From contig NJFT01000131.1 in assembly GCA_002221725.1 (NCBI GenBank), positions 1 to 64,000 of the forward strand: DNA of 64,000 nt. The letters are read 5' to 3'. Position numbers and translations under genes: made by a program. A model generated the notes under the pieces. That model worked only from the letters and a program-made list of their open reading frames with translations. It was not told where the DNA came from and ran no database searches. Positions 23,401-34,825 of this stretch are shown here, piece after piece (the first letter of the stretch is position 1; the number at the start of each line of letters is the position of its first letter). The DNA comes from Scedosporium boydii. Taxonomy: Eukaryota > Ascomycota > Sordariomycetes > Microascales > Microascaceae.

Positions 23401-25894
23401 TGGAAACCAGCAGCAGGCCGTCTTCAACGCTCTGGCCAAGATTTACATTGACTCCAACAATAACCCCGAGAAGTTCCTCAAGGAGAACGACCAGTACGAT
23501 TCTCTCGTTGTCGGCAAGTACTGCGAGAAGCGCGATCCTAATCTCGCCTATATCGCCTACTCCAAGGGCCAAAACGACCTCGAGCTCGTCAATGTTACCA
23601 ACGAGAACTCCATGTACCGTGCCCAAGCGCGATACCTGCTCGATCGTTCCGACCGCGAGCTTTGGATGTTCGTCCTCAGCGAGAATAACATTCATCGCCG
23701 CTCCGTCGTCGACCAGGTCATCTCCACTGCCGTACCTGAATCCACCGACCCCGCCAAGGTATCCGAAGCGGTTGCCGCGTTCCTCGCTGCTGACTTGCCT
23801 CTCGAGCTTATCGAGCTCTTGGAGAAGATTGTCTTGGAACCTTCGCCCTTCAGCGACAACCAGAACCTGCAGAACCTCCTCATGTTCACTGCTGCCAAGG
23901 CTGACAAGGGTCGTGTGATGGACTACATTCACCGTCTGGACGGCTTCAGCGCCCCGGATATCGCGTCGGCGTGTATTGACGTCGGCCTTTACGAGGAGGC
24001 ATTTGAGATCTTCAAGAAGACGGGCGATAACTCGGGCGCCGTCAAGGTCCTTGTCGATAATGTCGTTAGTATCGACCGCGCCCAGGCCTTCGCCGAGGAA
24101 GTTGACTTGGCTGAGGTCTGGAGCACCGTCGCCAAGGCCCAACTTGACGGCCTCCGCGTGAGTGACGCCATCGAGTCGTACATCAAGGCCGAGGACCCCA
24201 AGAACTACGAGGAGGTCATCGAGATTGCAGTGCGTGCCGGCAAGGATGCGGACCTCATCAAGTTCCTCCGAATGGCCCGCAAGACGTTGCGCGAGCCCGC
24301 CATCGACACGGCCCTTGCCTTCTGCTATGCCAGACTCGACCAGCTCATCGAGCTCGAGGACTTCCTCCGAGGCACTAACGTGGCCAACATCGAGGAGTCG
24401 GGTGACAAAGCCTATGCTGAGGGCTACTTCCAGGCGGCCAAGATTTTCTTCACTAGCATTTCCAACTGGGCGAAGCTGGCCACCACCCTTGTTCACCTCG
24501 ATGATTACCAGGCGGCCGTCGAGTGCGCCAGGAAGGCCAACAACATCAAGGTGTGGAAGGAGGTCCACGAGGCCTGCGTCGGCAAGAAGGAGTTCCGACT
24601 TGCGCAGATTTGCGGTCTCAACCTCATCGTCGACGCCGAGCAGCTTCAGGCCCTTGTCAAGCAGTACGAGTTCAACGGATACTTCGATGAGCTCATCAAC
24701 CTTCTCGAGCAGGGTCTCGGCCTCGAGCGTGCGCACATGGGCATGTTCACGGAACTCGGCATCGCATTGTCCAAGTACCATCCCGAGAAGCTTATGGAGC
24801 ACCTCAAGCTCTTCTGGAGCCGCGTCAACATGCCCAAGTTGATTCGCGCATGCGAGGAGGCTAACCTCTGGCCCGAGTTGGTCTTCTGCTACTACCACTA
24901 CGACGAGTTCGACAACGCCGCTCTCGCCGTCATCGAGCACCCCGAGAACTCGTGGGAGCACCAGCAGTTCAAGGAGATCGTCGTCAAGGTTGCCAACCTT
25001 GAAATCTACTACCGTGCCATCCGATTCTATCTTGAGCAACACCCCTCGCTCCTCACCGACCTCCTCCAGTCCCTCACGGCGCGTATTGACGTCAACCGAG
25101 TCGTCAAGATGTTCCAGAAGAACGACGACTTGCCTCTGATCAAGCCTTTCCTGCTCAACGTGCAGTCTCAGAACAAGCGTACCGTCAACGACGCCATCAA
25201 CGACTTGCTCATCGAGGAGGAGGACTACAAGACGCTTCGTGACTCTGTCGAGAACTACGACAACTACGATGCCGTGGCCCTTGCCTCGCGACTCGAGAAG
25301 CACGATCTCATCTTCTTCCGCCAGATTGCAGCTAACATCTACCGCAAGAACAAGCGATGGGAGAAATCGATCACGCTGTCCAAGCAGGACAAGCTTTTCA
25401 AGGATGCCATCGAGACGGCGGCCATTTCCGGCAAGGCCGAAGTTGTCGAGGAGTTGATCCGATACGTAAGTGCAATTTGTGTCTTTGAAACCAAAGCCCG
25501 CGACTAACCAACCCCCCTTTGTCTATAGTTCGTTGATATCGGTAGCCGAGAATGCTATGTCGGCATGCTCTACGCCTGCTACGATCTCTTGCGACCTGAC
25601 CTCATCCTCGAGCTTTCTTGGCGCAACGGCCTCAACGACTTCACTATGCCGTACATGATTAACATGCTTAGCCAGCAAACCAAGGAGCTCTCTCTTCTCA
25701 AGGCCGACAACGAAGCCCGAAAGGCCAAAGAGAAGGAGCAGGAGAAGGACGAGAGCAACGTCCCCATCCTCGGCACCGGTCGACTCATGATCACGGCCGG
25801 CCCCACTGGAGCCATGGGACAACCCTCGACGTCCCCAGTACCTTTCCAGCAGACCAACGGGTTTGCGCCGCAACCAACTGGTTTCGGGTACTAG
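20491..25894 (+). CDS. chc1: Clathrin heavy chain
   Basis: This encodes the 1685-residue heavy chain of clathrin, the three-legged coat protein of endocytic and trans-Golgi vesicles. Exons are 20491-20580, 20729-21094, 21230-25465 and 25529-25894, all joined in phase 0 with GTAGGT, GTAAGT and GTAAGT donors and TAG acceptors (TGCTAAC branch in intron 1). The N-terminal part, about residues 1-330, is the seven-bladed propeller that binds adaptors (ITFTELVQL-like start; repeated FIHLYDLESGTC-type blades). Residues 340-1620 are the alpha-solenoid leg of repeated helix pairs, ending in the proximal leg and trimerisation region (ECYVGMLYACYDLLRPDLILELSWR). The C-terminus is a Lys/Glu-rich linker and a Pro/Gly/Gln tail. 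Length equals the family norm. It is the clearest housekeeping gene of the window and its codon use is strongly C-ending. Confidence 0.98.
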
Positions 25895-26982
25895 GGGATT
25901 GTGCCGCCAGGGTGGGGCGCAGCCTCTGCGTTATCCCCTTATCCAATGTACCAATATTACCTTTACCCCCGTCATCGACAAGTAACACCGCCGGCAACCT
26001 ATCCCGTCAACTATGCACAGCCGCCTGCCTCTTTCCAGGAGGCAGGGGTAGGGGCATGCCATTGTCCGGCGGGTTAGCAGAGAATGGGATACAGCATGGA
26101 GCATAGTGGTTTCTCTTTTTTCTTTTTATTGAGTTTCAAGTGTATTTTTTTTTTCTCATGAGGCACATGGAGGGTTGTAAAAAATGAATTGCAAAAGAAT
26201 GGGGGATATCTCAGGATGCGCAACCCAGACATACGCAAGGGATGGTAAAGAGGTCTTACTTATTTCCTTAATTTTCCAAACATGTTCTTATGAACCTTGC
26301 TGTTACTGTTTTGATTCTCTTTCTTGAGAAAGAGGAGGATGGAGCAGGACTTGGCTGTTTTCTGTGCTGTGCATTTGGTTATTGCTTCTTCCCTCCCTTG
26401 ATGTAATATGACGTGCCCTAGTTCCTTCAATATCTGCCTTTTACCCCCTTTACCTTCATACTGCTGTGTCCTTTGTTCGTGGCCTCCGTTGATGGAAGAG
26501 CCCTCGGGCTGAGGGAAATAATGGTTCATTCCCTTCCCTTCCCGTCTGTCTGGTTCAGAGGAGGGAGTGTACTACTGTTAATTGCAAGGTGTGTTCTTGT
26601 ATGATTACCATATTTAATTGACTGGACATGCCTTATCCCTTTCCGTCGAGGTGTAGTTACAGGCTGCAAAAAAGCCTGAACAAGTGAACTCGAAGATTCA
26701 AGTCCAACCGAAAGGGAGGCAACATGTTGGATCAATCAAGTAAGAGACACAATATTCCAATGTCGAGTCCAACATTGAAGCTCCCCAAAAAGAATGCCAC
26801 ACGGCGCTGCCGCCTAAGTATTTCCAAGAAAGGCGAGAGTCCAATGCGCTAATATACTGAAAAGAAAGATGAAAAAAAAAAAAAAAAAAGGATTCCAGCA
26901 AAGAACTCCCAACTCCCAGCCCCGTAGCCTAAGCCTTATACACACAATCGTAGTTCTTACAGTTCTTTCTTGCACCTCGAGA
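25895..26982. other. Convergent intergenic region
   Basis: Shared 3' flanks of clathrin heavy chain (plus) and the dipeptidyl aminopeptidase (minus). The first 200 bases are the clathrin 3' end; a T-rich stretch lies near 26115-26160 and an A run near 26870. The open frames here lack coding features. Confidence 0.5.
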
Positions 26983-29904
26983 CTAGTTCTTCACCTCGTC
27001 TCTCTCGGTCTTCCTCTTCTTCGCCTCCTGCTTTGGCTTGGGATTCCGAAGACGAACCCACTCGCCATTGAAGGCGTTGATAAGCCAGTCCGTTAGGCCT
27101 GTGAGAAGCGCGTTAGCAAGTGATCTTCAATCTCGCGGGGGTAGAAAAGAAAAAGAAGAAGAAGGCGAAGAAGTGTAAAGAAAATGCAAAAACCCACGAT
27201 GATATAACGCCGAATTCGCCTTGTGGAAATAAATCCCATGATTGCTATCCGGGTAAACGTGCACATCGTAATTCCTCGCCCCCGCCAAATCCAACTCATC
27301 CAACAATTTGAGGGTATTCTGCACATGGACGTTATCGTCCGCCGTCCCGTGCATGATCATGAACCTCACGATCCCGCCGCTACCGTCATCGGGCCCCGCG
27401 AGCGCCGAAGCGTTAGAAATGGCCGTCGCTGCGTAGCCGTCCGGGTTCTCCTGGGGCGTGCGCATGTACCGCTCCGTGTAGATGGAGTCGTAGAGCCGCC
27501 AGTCCGTGACGGGGGCGACTGCCACGCCGTAGGAGAATGTCTCTCCCGCGTCGACCTCGAGAGTCTTGAGGGTGTTAAACCCGCCAAAGGACCAGCCCCA
27601 GATGGCGAGGCGGGACGGGTCGACGTAGGGTTTGGCCGCCCAATGTTTCCCCGCGGCGATCTGGTCGTGGGATTCCCACCGCCCGAGGTTCCCGCGGATG
27701 AGCACGCGGGCTTTCCGGCCTATGAAGCCCGTCCCGCGCCCGTCGACCGTGACGACGACGTAGCCCAGGGAAGAGGCGACGAAGGATTGATAGTTCACCG
27801 AGAAGCGCTTGTTGACCTGCTGCGACCCCGGGCCAGAGTACTGGAAGAAGAGAACGGGGTACTTCCGCGCGGGGTTAAAGTTAGGCGGAAGACGTTCGAC
27901 GTAGTTGAGGTGTACGCCGTCGACTTCGATGGTGCCGTAGCGCAGGGCGGGGACGTCGTACGTCTTGACCATGCGCCTCAGCTTCTCGTTCGTCTCGAGG
28001 ACGTGTTCGTAAGGCGGATCGTCGGGGTTATTGCTGGGCGTGCTGACGACCTTGTGCCAGGGGACGGAGGGGCCTTGGTAGTTGAGGAGAGCGTAGCCGG
28101 CGCCGCTGGAGAAGGAGACGCCGTAGTATGCTTCCTCCGTGACGTTCGTCACGGGCGTGAGGTCCGTTCCGTCGAGCTTGACGCTGTAGACGTGGCGCTG
28201 GATGGAGGATTCCTTCGTCGAGACGAAGTAGACAAGGTTATTCGCAAGATCGATCGCCGACGGCGCGTTGACGACTTCCCAGTCTCCCGAGGTGAGGATC
28301 TTGGGCTCCGGGTTATCCAGCGGCGTAAAGTAGGCGAGGTGGTCCCCGAAGCCGGCGAGAACGGTGTCGACGTATCCGGCCTCGGGTCGGCCTTTGGCGG
28401 GATCAGCGGGGATATACTTGGGCTCGGATCTCTCGAACCAGCCACCGTCAATGTCCTTGACGTCCACGGTCCTCACCGTCTTGCCCGCGCGAGCCTTGGG
28501 GTCCATGAGCACGACGCGGAGGACGTCGCTGATCCTGTTCGTCTCCTTGATGATGACCTTGTCGCCTGCCCAGAGCACGTTCGTAACGAGCCTGTCCGCC
28601 TCGTCGAACCCGCCGTCGACGTTGACGGTAAACACCTCAGAGGCGTCCACGTCATAGAACTGCACGTCTACGACGGGATTCGGCGCGCCGGCCTTGGGAT
28701 ACTTGAGCCACTCCGTCTTGGGATATAGCATGTCGTCCTCACTCTTCTGGTCGACGGGCGGCTCGATGAAGAAATCGACAGGATACTCAGGCACCTCCGT
28801 CTCGTTTGCGCGGAAAAAAGCGATGAACTTGCCGTCGTCGGACCACCACGTCCCCTGGTTGCTGCCGAAGATCTCCTCCTCAAACACCCAGTCGGGGATG
28901 CCGTAAAACACGTTGGGGCCCCCGTCGCGGGTGATCTGGCGGACCTTCTTGTTGCTGCCGCGAGCGTCGAGGGTCCGGAGGTACAGGTTATTGTCCTTGG
29001 TGAAGGCGATGGCGTCGCTCTGGGGGCTCCATATGGCGAAGCGCACGACGGAGGTGACGTCGAGGGGGTCGAGGGGTTCGAGCTCCTGGGTCTCGACGTC
29101 GAGGATATAGTATACGGCGGAGAAGGAGTGGCGCCAGACGGATTTGGTCCTGGTTGCGATGAGGACCTTTTTCAGGTTGCGGCTCGGCCAGACTTTTTCC
29201 GGGTGGATGAAGTCGTCGCCGTACTTTAGAGAAGAGGACTTGATGAGCGTGCGGCTCGCGGCAATAGACGGATTATCGGCCTTGGTAGAATCGATATCGC
29301 CGTCCTTCAAGGTACGAATGTCCTCGACGACGAGGTAGTCCTTGCCGGCAGCACCCTGCTGAAGCAGTAATCCGTCCTCGTTGTCAGGGCCAGCAACCCA
29401 GCTGATAGAGTGGCTCGCAGGGGCCCACTCGTATCCCAGAACCTGCTCCAAGGTGACGGGGTTGCCGGTGGCCGGCTTAAGTCCGATCACGGCACCATCA
29501 GATTCGATAACGCCAGCACCGGCGGCCTTGGACCGTCCCGCTGAGAGGAAGGCGAACAGGGCCACGAACCACGCCGTTGTCAGAATAGCGGCAAGCGCGC
29601 CAATGATCCTACACCACCGTTTGTCCATCCCACGGGTCTGGATACGGGCTCCGGGAGCGAGGAATCGCGCCGTTTCGAGATCGCCGTCGGGATCGTCATC
29701 TTGCGGGTCGTCCCTGAGAGGGTCGTCGTCGTAGGGTCGGCGGGAGGCGGCCTCGTAGGCTAGCTTTTCGTTGACGCGCTGCTCGATTCGCTCAAAGACG
29801 AGGCTGGTGGTGGAGACGGAGGAGAGTGTCTCTTCGGAGGATCTACTGTCGTAAGGGTCTTCGAGCTTCGAGGTTGAGCTCGGAGGAGACTCTCGAGGAG
29901 CCAT
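26983..29904 (-). CDS. dapB: Type IV dipeptidyl aminopeptidase (Ste13/Dap2/DapB type)
   Basis: This 940-residue type II membrane serine peptidase removes X-Pro and X-Ala dipeptides from N-termini; relatives act in the late Golgi (Ste13, pheromone maturation) or vacuole (Dap2, DapB). Exons are 29904-27198 and 27098-26983; the intron (GTGGGT donor, TGCTAAC branch, CACAG acceptor) restores the conserved end HRLTDWL. Residues 1-97 are a polar, acidic cytosolic tail, followed by one membrane anchor at about 98-120. The beta-propeller comes next and then the alpha/beta-hydrolase domain. The triad is visible: Ser772 in GWSFGGF, Asp856 in HGTADDNV, His889 in SNHGIYFH. The DWVFEEEI motif of the propeller, which binds the substrate N-terminus, is present. 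The start is MAPRES; the frame is open upstream but with a TTG. Golgi or vacuolar residence cannot be decided. It shares its upstream region with the oxidoreductase. Confidence 0.95.
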
Positions 29905-30901
29905 GGCGATGGGCGGGAGCGGTGGTGCGAGAGTCTGCCTGCAAGGCAAGAATGGGAGAGCTACCGTCTGTTCACGCGATAGCCATGTACGGACCAGGGG
30001 AGACTATGCCCTGATGCGGGAGAGATCGTGAAGGATGGACGGGATCTCAAGGAGCTCGAAGCAAAGGCCGTATCTCAGTGCACTCTGGTAAAATACAAGA
30101 AAAGATATATGCGTTCTGTCGACAGGCTAGCCGAGAGGGATTCGCCCATCAATTATACCGTAATTGATATCGGGCTGGTCCTCACGCGAGTTGGAGATGG
30201 GCACGAGTCAGTCGAAGCCTGGGAATAATCAAGCATCAAAGGTACCACGTAATTAGACGAAGCACGACACGATGGCGCAAGCAGCTCAAGAGCTTGAATT
30301 TACCACCTGTCAACAGCCGGCACATCCAACCACTCCGCTCAACCTGAACTCTTGCAGTTTTCCTGTGATCATGATGGCTTCATTTCCAGCAGCTTGTGAA
30401 GAAAAAGGAAAAGAATAAATAAGGATAAATAAATATCCAAAAAAGAGACTAGAACCAAATATCAAAAGAATCTAGCGAGGTCTGAACTCAATTCTCATCA
30501 TCTAAAAAAATCTAGCATCCAAAATCAGTTCCCAGGACGGGATCCGGAAGGCCCATCACCAATTCCGGACCCTGCGAGGAATACACACACATACACGGAC
30601 GTAACCCCGCCCGATCGCGCCATTGGCCCGTGGTACAAGAACAGGACATTTATTCTCCTCATTGGACGTTAGGGGAGATCGGTGGCTTGATTGTTAATAA
30701 CATCTGAGGAAAAGAAGTGCGTTCCTGTCGGGGGCTGACGTCAAGGCACTTATACCTGATCTATATCAAGGGAGGACCCCGGCAACCTGCCCATCAACCT
30801 ATCAACTTCCCACCATCTCCTCGCCAGCCTCAACACCGCATAAGCCTCATCCCAATCTATTCCCAATTAATCCATCAATTCCTCACACCTAGTCATCAGC
30901 A
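29905..30901. other. Divergent promoter region
   Basis: About 1 kb between the leftward dipeptidyl aminopeptidase and the rightward oxidoreductase, so both promoters lie here. It contains a TGACGTCA element (listed separately) and CCAAT boxes in inverse orientation near 30624 and 30661. The last 120 bases before the oxidoreductase are CT-rich. No gene is seen. Confidence 0.5.
30736..30743. promoter_or_regulatory. CRE-type TGACGTCA element
   Basis: A perfect 8-base palindrome TGACGTCA, the site bound by ATF/CREB bZIP factors such as fungal Atf1. It lies about 160 bases upstream of the oxidoreductase ATG and would suit stress control of that gene. One 8-mer can occur by chance, so this is suggestive only. 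Confidence 0.35.
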
Positions 30902-31918
30902 ATGGCCCAATCCATGCAAGCCTGGCAACTCTCCTCCCCCGGCCCCGTCGCCACCACCGTCGCCCTCAACACCATCCCCAAACCTTCCCCCGACGCCCTC
31001 CAACCCGGCGAAATCCTCGTCAAAGTTGCCCGCGCAAGCCTCAACCCTGCCGATTACAAAGCCCCCGAACTCGGTTTCGTCACCAAAGCCCTATTCTCGT
31101 ACCCCAAACCCCTCGGTATGGACCTCAGCGGTCGCGTAGTCGCCGTAGGCCCGGAAGTCGAGGACACCAAGATCGGCGACGTGGTCCTCGCGCGCGTGGA
31201 TCCCTTTGGTTCGCAGGGGGCTCTTTCGGAGTATGTCGTTGTGGAGAGGGAGGCGTATGCTTCTTTGCCGGCGACCTTTGATCTTGATAAGGCGGCTGGG
31301 GCGGGAACTGCCGCTTTGACTGCGTATCAGACCATAGCCCCGTATGTCAAGAAGGGAGACCGCGTTTTCTTAAACGGCGGCTCCGGGGGCGTTGGGACGT
31401 ACGGTATCCAAATTGCCAAGATTCTAGACTGTCATGTAACCGTCACTTGCTCGACGGGCAAAGCCGACCTCTGCCGCAGACTCGGCGCCGACGAAATAAT
31501 CGACTACAAAACGACGGACGTCATCGCGAAGCTCGCCGAAGGAGGGCAGGTCTTCAGCCTCGCGGTCGACAACGTCGGCAACTCGCCGCCGAACCTGTAC
31601 GGCCGGAGCCACGATTTTCTGTTACCCGACGGCAACTTCGTCTTCGTGGGCGGGTCCATGTCGGCGAGCAGCGTTGCGTCTCTGCTCAAGAATCGACTTC
31701 TTCCCGGGTTTCTAGGCGGCGGGAAGCGTAAGTTTTCGACTTATTTGACGAAGAATAGCCGGAAGGACTTGTCTCAGCTTGCGACTTGGTTCGCGGAGGG
31801 GAAGTTGGATACTGTGATTGATTCGGTGTATGATTTCGGGGAGGTGCAGCAGGCTTTTGAGCATTTGAAGAAGGGATCCAGTGCTGGGAAGCTCATTGTT
31901 CGCGTTGAGAAAGACTAG
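30902..31918 (+). CDS. Zinc-independent quinone oxidoreductase (MDR family)
   Basis: A single-exon gene for a 338-residue NADPH-dependent oxidoreductase of the medium-chain dehydrogenase/reductase superfamily, quinone-oxidoreductase-like branch. The GroES-like domain fills about residues 1-125 (EILVKVARASLNPADYK, PLGMDLSGRVVAVG). The Rossmann domain follows, with the nucleotide-binding loop NGGSGGVGTYGIQIAK near 160-175 and then GADEIIDYKT. The cysteines and His that hold catalytic zinc in alcohol dehydrogenases are missing, as expected for this branch. The end AGKLIVRVEKD is typical. Natural substrate is unknown; relatives reduce quinones or enones. Many fungal members are part of toxin or pigment clusters, but the neighbours here do not support that. 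Confidence 0.93.
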   Translation: MAQSMQAWQLSSPGPVATTVALNTIPKPSPDALQPGEILVKVARASLNPADYKAPELGFVTKALFSYPKPLGMDLSGRVVAVGPEVEDTKIGDVVLARVDPFGSQGALSEYVVVEREAYASLPATFDLDKAAGAGTAALTAYQTIAPYVKKGDRVFLNGGSGGVGTYGIQIAKILDCHVTVTCSTGKADLCRRLGADEIIDYKTTDVIAKLAEGGQVFSLAVDNVGNSPPNLYGRSHDFLLPDGNFVFVGGSMSASSVASLLKNRLLPGFLGGGKRKFSTYLTKNSRKDLSQLATWFAEGKLDTVIDSVYDFGEVQQAFEHLKKGSSAGKLIVRVEKD

Positions 31919-32149
31919 GTGATCCCTGGGCTCGGATGCCGACTTCAAATCGAGTCGGAGATTTCGTGTTATTTGGTCTACGATGTCACGGAGACCAACC
32001 GAAAAATCAGTGCACAATACTATCTCAACATGAAGGATTTCATTACGGTCATGGAATTGCAAACTTCAACTCTTCCCCTGCCCTTCCCCAAACCAAAACC
32101 CGGCGCCAGAAAACCCCCCAAAACGGAAACAAAAAAAAAGCTCCCAACC

Positions 32150-32713
32150 CTACTTCGCAAGCTGCGGCACCTCCGCCGCACTCTCGTCAATCTTCTCCAC
32201 CAAACACGCCGTGCCATACGCGCAAACCTGCGCGAACCCGCCCAAATCACCAGCGTCGAACCTCAGACAGATGACGGCGTTGCCGCCGCGGGCCTTGGTC
32301 TCGGCGACGACGCGGCTGATGGCGTCGTTCCGGCAGCTGTACAGCATGGAGGTGAACCAGCGGAGCTCGCCGCCGGCGACGGACTTGAGGACCATGCCGA
32401 AGGAGGCGGCCCAGTTGCGGGAGCGGACGGTGAGGCCGTAGACTGCGCCGAGGACTTTGACGATGCGGTAGCCGGTGATGTCGAACATGGCTGGCAGGGA
32501 GTTAGTATAAAAATAAAGAAAAAATAAATAAATAAATAAAAATAATGAAGAAAAATGAGTGAGCTGTTGGAGAGGGGTTGGTGGGTTGGTCTCACTTGTT
32601 GTGATGACGCCGTCAGTCTCGGTAAAGCAGTGGAGGTCAGAGAGGGAAGGGGGGATGTCGGTGGCGTCGCCGTGACGCTTTTCGGAGTCTTTTTGCCCGA
32701 CTGAGAAGCTCAT
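32150..32713 (-). CDS. YbjQ/UPF0145 domain protein
   Basis: A 152-residue protein of the YbjQ family, once described as putative heavy-metal binding and thought to form pentamers. Exons are 32713-32596 and 32490-32150, with GTGAG donor, TACTAAC branch and GCCAG acceptor; the join reads GVITTTMFDITGYRIVKVLG, the family signature. Residues 40-140 hold the domain, including AVYGLTVRSRNW, the region around YSCRNDAISRVVAETKARGGNAVICLRFD, and the closing AYGTACLVEKI. The first 28 residues are polar and poorly conserved. The family is common in bacteria and scattered in fungi with no proven function, so none is assigned here. The gene overlaps nothing and ends 231 bases from the oxidoreductase stop (convergent). 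Confidence 0.88.
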   Translation of the reverse strand: MSFSVGQKDSEKRHGDATDIPPSLSDLHCFTETDGVITTSETNPPTPLQQLTHFSSLFLFIYLFFLYFYTNSLPAMFDITGYRIVKVLGAVYGLTVRSRNWAASFGMVLKSVAGGELRWFTSMLYSCRNDAISRVVAETKARGGNAVICLRFDAGDLGGFAQVCAYGTACLVEKIDESAAEVPQLAK

Positions 32714-34825
32714 GTTGAAAGTTGAAGAGAGACCCTGAGATTGATGATGAAAGTTGTGTATAATGGAGTTTCGAATGCTGGGTTATATCGTATGCGTTAC
32801 CAGCGCAGGGTGCAAGTGGGTGGTATAAGTCAATTGATATATCAATGTGGGTATCAAGATTCTCAAGAAGTAAAGAACGGAAAGAAAAGGGACGACGATA
32901 ATAAAAGGACACAAGTGATCTATCTTAAGGGGAGGAAACAAGCCCTTATATACCCGTTTCTTTCTCTATTTCTCTTCTCCATCTCTCGCATCGAGTATGA
33001 CCCGAGTCGAGCTCGGGATATCAGGATATTCCTCAAAATGAGGCCGTCTACTGGCAGTGGTGGTCGTATTTCGTATCGTGCCCTATGCGGTACTTGATCC
33101 AGAGGTGGCCCGCCCGCCAATGCCAAGGTACCAAAACGAGGAGAACCGGTTCCACTCCAACTTGTAAGTGTTCGCAGAACAGCACAAAATAGCGCTTCCC
33201 CCGTATTCCCTGTACTTGTAGGTGTGGAGGCGTGCGATGACACGCTGGTCCAGGACTCAATGCTCACTTTCCATCCCTGCCCGCCCTACTCAATCGGCAC
33301 CTGGGATCCGCCCTGTCCCAATTCAGGGACAGGACATGGACAGACAATAGACGATGGACCGCCGTCAGACATCGACAGATCAGTCGTTTTCCCAAAGTAC
33401 CCAGCCAGCTCCCGGTAGTACGAAGTAATCAATTGATGGAGCGCCATCCACTGAGATCCACTCATCCGCCTCGTACTCCTCGGATTCTGTCAGTCTCACT
33501 CGAACCCGGCCTTGAGTGGACATCAATACTGAAGTAGATTAATCCCAAGACCCCACTAAACCCCGGATTCGCCGTCCGTGATCCAATGATCTCTCCGATG
33601 ACATCCCCAAATCCGCCGGTCTGTCCCCGAAGCTAGGGTCGGCGCCCTGTGCCGAGCTGAGGCCTACTATCAATCTCCCGCCCACCTAGCTCGAGACCTT
33701 GATCAACTAGCTCCATACCTTTTTTTCCCCTTTTTTCTATCTGTAATAATTATTGAAAATATAAGTAATAAACCATTTAAACTTGGTCTATAATGCGAGA
33801 GTGGGACTGTGCATGATGGGGCTGCAAGTACTGACTGAGAGTCCTAGCAATGGAACGAAGAGACGGGGTCTCGACTTGTCGTCTTGTCCCAGAAAAAGAA
33901 TTTCCCGAGTGGAACATGGATGTCAACAAAAGGCTTTCCAAGTCGGAGGGAGGCAAGTATCACATCTTGACTCCATCAGTTTCAGTTTCACATTAGTTCT
34001 CTTGAAATTCACCAGTCCTTCAGTTCTCACGTTTGAACTGAGTACACTCGTTTCCTGCGTCCCTCCCCTTTGGGGAGTCCCTTCTATCACGTTCAGTTTC
34101 CATTCCATGGATCAACAGCTGCGACGTCAAACGAACTCCTTTGAGTGCTTGTGGGGGTACTCGCGCGGTCCTGTTCTTGTCTCGACGACCATTGACTATT
34201 TGACCGTGGGCCCTTTGGTTCCGGTCTCTTTCTTGTTCCGGTTGTCCCGTTAGGCTAGGTCACACGAAACTACCTTTGTGATATATGATTTGATAGCCTG
34301 GTCAGGCCAGGCGATGGCACTTGTGGCCTGGATTCAGCGAGCTGCTGCCCGCTAGCAACCGAGAACATGGGCCTCCAGGTTCTTGTAATGTCCGTTAAGA
34401 AGGGTCACCTCAGTTGTGTCGGGCATCGATATAGAAACATGTTCCAGGCCAGCAACTCTGTGATTGCTAGAGTCATGTGCGTTTTCTCTGTTTGTCCAAT
34501 CTCATCTTTTTCCATGTTGGCTCGCCCTGTGTATCTGTGTTGGTTCGCCTCATCTTCTCTGTTGGTTGTCTTTCTTTGTTGGCCCGCCTCGTATTTCTCT
34601 TGCGAGATGCATGCCATGTTGGCGTGTATGCGAGTGCAGCCCGGAGTATATGATGCCCAACCTGTCGAAGATTCATCCACTTTGGTCTGGCAACCATTGG
34701 GATAACATGGCCGGATGCATTTAAACCTCGAGTCTGCCCCTACCCTTCAGGCTTGCTCCCATCTTCCACCCTTACTCCCGCCTCACGTCCCTTCCCCCTC
34801 CCCGCACACTTGCTCCCTCCGAATC
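32714..34825. other. Intergenic region
   Basis: Promoter side of the YbjQ gene at the left and of the interrupted gene at the right. Short frames begin with non-ATG codons or lie on both strands. One GTACGAAGTA motif sits near 33416. A T-rich stretch is at about 33720. Nothing else is supported. Confidence 0.45.

Noticed and set aside
23249..25303. 684-codon minus frame opposite clathrin
   Set aside because: An antisense shadow caused by strong C-ending codon bias of the clathrin gene.
27223..28728. 501-codon plus frame opposite the dipeptidyl aminopeptidase
   Set aside because: Antisense shadow of a gene whose catalytic triad and propeller motifs are all on minus.
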